A stretch of 10,228 nt of DNA. Origin: Flavobacteriales bacterium UBA6049. GTDB taxonomy: Bacteria > Bacteroidota > Bacteroidia > Flavobacteriales_G > Salibacteraceae. The stretch spans positions 1-10,228 of the forward strand of contig DIYR01000082.1 of NCBI GenBank assembly GCA_002429085.1, read 5' to 3'. How positions within the stretch are numbered: the stretch's first letter is position 1; the number at the start of each line of letters is the position of its first letter. Shown one piece after another: positions 7,373-10,228 of the stretch. The position numbers and the translations under genes were made by a program. The notes under the pieces are model-generated. The model was not told the origin of the DNA, ran no database searches, and worked only from the letters and a program-made list of their open reading frames with translations.

Positions 7373-8919
7373 TACTTGGCACTTAAACGCACCAAAGGTA
7401 CAATCATCTCTTCCAGTGAGATTCCTCCGTGCTGAAAAGTGTCTTTATAGTATTTAACGTAATGGTTGTAATTGTTCGGATAAGCAAAGAATCTATCTTC
7501 CGTAGCAAACACCCATGAAGAACTTACATTAGATTTTGGCAATCCTAACTCTTCTGGTCTGCGAGAGTAGTACACCTCTTTTTGATTGAAATCTAAGTTT
7601 TTACCAAGCTTATATCTCAAATTAGTGTTGGTATTTTTATCCCCTACAATCTTAGAAGAGTGGTTCACTCTAACAGTACCATGATCAGTAGTCACTACTA
7701 CTTCACATCCTTTTTCAGAAATTAGTTTGAACAACTCAATCAGTGGAGAATGCTCGAACCAACTTACTGTTAAAGATCGGTATGCGCTTTCATCTGAAGC
7801 TAATTCGCGAATAACTTCCATTTCGGTACGAGCATGTGAAAGCATATCCACAAAATTGTATACGATTACGTTTAAATCGTAATTCATAAAGTTCCCAAAA
7901 TTCGACACTAGCTTTTGACCAAATCTCAAGTTGGTTACTTTATTATAGTTCATGCGCTTATTGATTCCCTTGCGCTTCAATAAGCTTTCTAAGAATTCAC
8001 CTTCATGTGCATTCTTACCTTTTTCATCTTCGCCTTTCCACTGATTTGGAAACATTCGTTGAATATCTAAAGGCATCATTCCTGCAAACAAGGCATTTCT
8101 AGCATAATGAGTTGCGGTTGGTAAAATGCTGTAGAATGTTTCTTCTTGGTCTACTCGGAAGTAATTCGATAAAATAGGTCGCAAGGCAATCCACTGATCC
8201 CAGCGTAAATTATCAATCACCACTAAGAATAGTGGCTTGTCCGTTTCCTTCAACTTTGGCAATACGACATCTTCAATTACTTGATGACTCAGTAACGGAG
8301 CATCTTCATCACCATCTAACCAATCGGTATAATTGTCTGCAATAAACTTACTAAACTGCTGATTGGCTTCTGTTTTTTGCATTTGCAAAATTTCTTGCAT
8401 TCCGCTGTCTTGAGAAGAGTCTAACTCCATTTCCCAATACACCATTTGCTTGTAGATATCTGCCCACTCAGAAGCATCCAAACGATCCATTAAGCGCATT
8501 CCGATATTTCGAAATTCTTGCTGATAGTTAGATGTTGTTTTCTCACTAACTAGTCGCTTTGTATCTAAGTTCTTCTTAATAGAAAGTAAAATCTGCTTTG
8601 GATTCACTGGTTTAATGAGGTAATCTGAAATCTTAGATCCAATGGCGTCCTCCATGATTTCCTCTTCCTCACTCTTCGTAATCATAATGATTGGAATAGA
8701 AGGATGAGATGCCTTCATACGTGTAAGTGTTTCAAGCCCTGTTAGACCAGGCATATTCTCATCTAAGAAAACGATGTCTATTTGATTCTCATTTAAGAGA
8801 TCAATGGCATCTTCACCATTCGTAGCCGTTAAAACTTGGTAATCTTTACCTTCTAAAAAAAGGATATGAGGTTTGAGCAAATCGATTTCATCATCTGCCC
8901 ATAATATTGTAATCTTCAT
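7372..8919 (-). CDS. porX: PorX-type response regulator with PglZ phosphatase-fold domain
   Basis: A 515-residue protein, close to the length known for PorX. An N-terminal receiver domain (1-120) has the acidic pair D9/D10, the phospho-acceptor D53 in FLDENMPG, T81 and K103 in LIKP. A helical linker (about 125-220) leads to a PglZ domain of the alkaline-phosphatase superfamily, with likely metal ligands D236 (VVIDNLRWD), Thr in LPTATHY (268/270), D358 and H362 (NFVDMLSHAR), D412/H413 (TTDHG) and H497 (FQHGG). In Porphyromonas gingivalis PorX is phosphorylated by PorY, regulates type IX secretion and has zinc-dependent phosphodiesterase activity. There is no DNA-binding domain in the usual sense. 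It is the first gene of the six-gene operon. No histidine kinase lies in the window, so its partner is encoded elsewhere. Confidence 0.93.
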   Translation of the reverse strand: MKITILWADDEIDLLKPHILFLEGKDYQVLTATNGEDAIDLLNENQIDIVFLDENMPGLTGLETLTRMKASHPSIPIIMITKSEEEEIMEDAIGSKISDYLIKPVNPKQILLSIKKNLDTKRLVSEKTTSNYQQEFRNIGMRLMDRLDASEWADIYKQMVYWEMELDSSQDSGMQEILQMQKTEANQQFSKFIADNYTDWLDGDEDAPLLSHQVIEDVVLPKLKETDKPLFLVVIDNLRWDQWIALRPILSNYFRVDQEETFYSILPTATHYARNALFAGMMPLDIQRMFPNQWKGEDEKGKNAHEGEFLESLLKRKGINKRMNYNKVTNLRFGQKLVSNFGNFMNYDLNVIVYNFVDMLSHARTEMEVIRELASDESAYRSLTVSWFEHSPLIELFKLISEKGCEVVVTTDHGTVRVNHSSKIVGDKNTNTNLRYKLGKNLDFNQKEVYYSRRPEELGLPKSNVSSSWVFATEDRFFAYPNNYNHYVKYYKDTFQHGGISLEEMIVPLVRLSAK

Positions 8920-8935
8920 GTAATTTCTGTTTCGC

Positions 8936-8943
8936 TAGATTTG
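8936..8943 (+). promoter_or_regulatory. Candidate Bacteroidota -7 element for the HD-domain gene
   Basis: TAGATTTG matches the Bacteroidota -7 consensus TAnnTTTG exactly and lies 41 bases before the GTG start, a sensible leader length. The nearest upstream TTG (8907-8909) is too far for a good -33 element, so support is partial. The element sits inside a short dyad, CGCTA (8933-8937) and TAGCG (8944-8948), which could be an operator. Confidence 0.35.
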
Positions 8944-8961
8944 TAGCGCTTAAATGGCGAA

Positions 8962-8969
8962 CTAAATTA
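8962..8969 (-). promoter_or_regulatory. Weak candidate -7 element for the porX operon
   Basis: Read on the - strand this is TAATTTAG, one mismatch from TAnnTTTG and 42 bases before the porX ATG. A TTCG about 20 bases further upstream is one mismatch from the TTTG of the -33 box and would lie inside the start of the divergent gene. The 65-base gap must hold the operon promoter, unless it starts within the neighbouring gene, but this assignment is tentative. Confidence 0.22.
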
Positions 8970-8984
8970 AACAAGCTCCTTACG

Positions 8985-10226
8985 GTGAACGAATTTCGCA
9001 CGAGTAAACGCAAGATTTTTAACGATCCGATTTACGGTTTTATTTCAATTCCAAACGATTTCGTTTTCGACTTAATCGAACATCCTTATTTTCAGCGTTT
9101 ACGAAGAATCGCTCAACTTGGTCTGAGCAACATTGTATACACCGGAGCAAATCATACAAGGTTTCAACATACGCTTGGTGCTATGCACTTGATGACTAGA
9201 GCCATTGAAACCTTACGAAGCAAAGGACACGAGATTACAGAGGAAGAAGCTGTTGGAGCTACTGTAGCCATCTTAATGCACGATATTGGTCACGGACCGT
9301 TCTCACATACCTTAGAATTTAGCTTGGTTAAAGGGGTAAATCATGAAGAACTCTCTGCGCTATTCATGAAAGAGTTGAACCGACAATTTGATGGACAACT
9401 CACTTTGGCCATTGAAATTTTCAATGGAACGTATCACAAGAAATTCTTACATCAACTAGTCAGTAGTCAGTTAGATACTGATCGACTTGATTATTTAAAA
9501 CGTGACAGTTTCTTCACCGGTGTTTCTGAAGGTGTTATTGGAAGTGAACGATTGATTAGTATGCTCAACGTTTCTAATGGAGAGTTGGCTGTTGAAGCAA
9601 AAGGGATTTATTCGGTCGAAAAATTTCTAATTGCAAGGCGTATTATGTACTGGCAAGTATACCTGCATAAAACAGTGTTAGCTGCTGAAATGCTCTTGAT
9701 CAGAATTTTGAAGCGCGCCAAAGAATTAGCTCTAGAGGCAGAAGAGTTGTATTGCAGTGAAGCCCTAGAAGCCTTTTTATACCATGATTACACGTTAGAA
9801 GATTTCAAAAAATATCATGGTTTACTAGGAACTTTTGCCCAGTTAGATGATTTTGATATTCTAGGAGCTATCAAAATGTGGCAATCGCATAACGATACCA
9901 TCTTATCATCTTTGTGTAAGATGCTGATCGACCGCAAACTCTACAGAGCCGAAATTAACACTCAAGAATTTTCTCAAGAAACGATTCAAGAAAAGAAGAA
10001 TCAGGTGAAAGAGCATTTCGACTTGGAGGGCGATGATGAAGTAGATTATTTTGTATTCAGCGATCAGGTAGTAAACAGAGCCTACTCCCAAAGCATTAAA
10101 AGTATCAATATTCTTTTCAAGAATGGAGAAGTGAAAGACGTTGCAGAGGCAGCTGACTTACTCAACATCTCTGTACTTTCAAAGCCTGTAACTAAGTACT
10201 TTATGTGTTACCCAAAATTCCTTTAA
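8985..10226 (+). CDS. HD-domain phosphohydrolase (SAMHD1/dGTPase-like)
   Basis: A complete 413-residue protein. The start is GTG 8985: no in-frame ATG occurs before residue 67, well after the conserved beginning (KIFNDPIYGFISIPND). The metal-site residues of this HD superfamily branch are seen: H62 in HTRFQHTLG, H99/D100 in LMHDIGHGPFSH, and D164/D166 in SQLDTDRLDYLKRD, the last resembling the DxDKWDY segment of SAMHD1. Members hydrolyse dNTPs or other nucleotides; the substrate here cannot be read from sequence. The C-terminal half is helical and ends in KYFMCYPKFL, which looks like a conserved tail. It is transcribed divergently from porX, and the window ends two bases after its stop. Confidence 0.9.
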   Translation: MNEFRTSKRKIFNDPIYGFISIPNDFVFDLIEHPYFQRLRRIAQLGLSNIVYTGANHTRFQHTLGAMHLMTRAIETLRSKGHEITEEEAVGATVAILMHDIGHGPFSHTLEFSLVKGVNHEELSALFMKELNRQFDGQLTLAIEIFNGTYHKKFLHQLVSSQLDTDRLDYLKRDSFFTGVSEGVIGSERLISMLNVSNGELAVEAKGIYSVEKFLIARRIMYWQVYLHKTVLAAEMLLIRILKRAKELALEAEELYCSEALEAFLYHDYTLEDFKKYHGLLGTFAQLDDFDILGAIKMWQSHNDTILSSLCKMLIDRKLYRAEINTQEFSQETIQEKKNQVKEHFDLEGDDEVDYFVFSDQVVNRAYSQSIKSINILFKNGEVKDVAEAADLLNISVLSKPVTKYFMCYPKFL

Positions 10227-10228
10227 AT

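Noticed and set aside
8954..8965. ATG at 8954 as a start near the HD-domain gene
   Set aside because: It is in another frame and stops after three codons.
9906..10091. Minus-strand open frame inside the HD-domain gene
   Set aside because: Shadow of the coding strand; hydrophobic composition comes from the complement of acidic codons.

Overview
The window reads as a compact chromosomal segment from a moderately AT-rich Bacteroidota, probably Flavobacteriales-like. The evidence is a PorX-type regulator of the type IX secretion system, a Bacteroidota-type HhH/outer-membrane-barrel protein, a signal peptide ending in the typical 'AQ' context, a TAnnTTTG promoter-like element and the absence of strong Shine-Dalgarno sequences. 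Family calls come from motifs read by eye; no database search was run.

Layout. Left, + strand: a 5'-truncated gene (2-1960) for a periplasmic HhH-like domain joined to a large predicted outer-membrane beta-barrel, followed 29 bases later by a small secreted protein of unknown function (1990-2451). After a 219-base non-coding stretch comes an 89-residue gene (2671-2940) with the hallmarks of a stefin-type cystatin, an inhibitor of papain-like cysteine proteases. A strong hairpin terminator (2973-3009) separates it from the convergent operon.

Middle, - strand: six tightly packed genes read from 8919 down to 3008: porX, tsaE, an alanine dehydrogenase-like gene, a small membrane-anchored hypothetical, aroB and aroA. 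Four junctions overlap (1 base once, 4-base ATGA three times) and the fifth has a 6-base gap, so this is almost certainly one translationally coupled operon. It joins control of protein secretion, tRNA t6A modification, amino-acid metabolism and two shikimate-pathway steps. Right, + strand: a divergent HD-domain phosphohydrolase gene (8985-10226) starting at GTG, separated from porX by a 65-base region with promoter-like signals.

Most of the window is housekeeping. The item most worth a second look is the bacterial stefin-like protein. Next are the loss of the usual catalytic histidine in the alanine dehydrogenase-like protein, the porX-headed mixed operon, and the degenerate HhH domain on an outer-membrane barrel. 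I saw no mobile element, CRISPR array, tRNA or rRNA.
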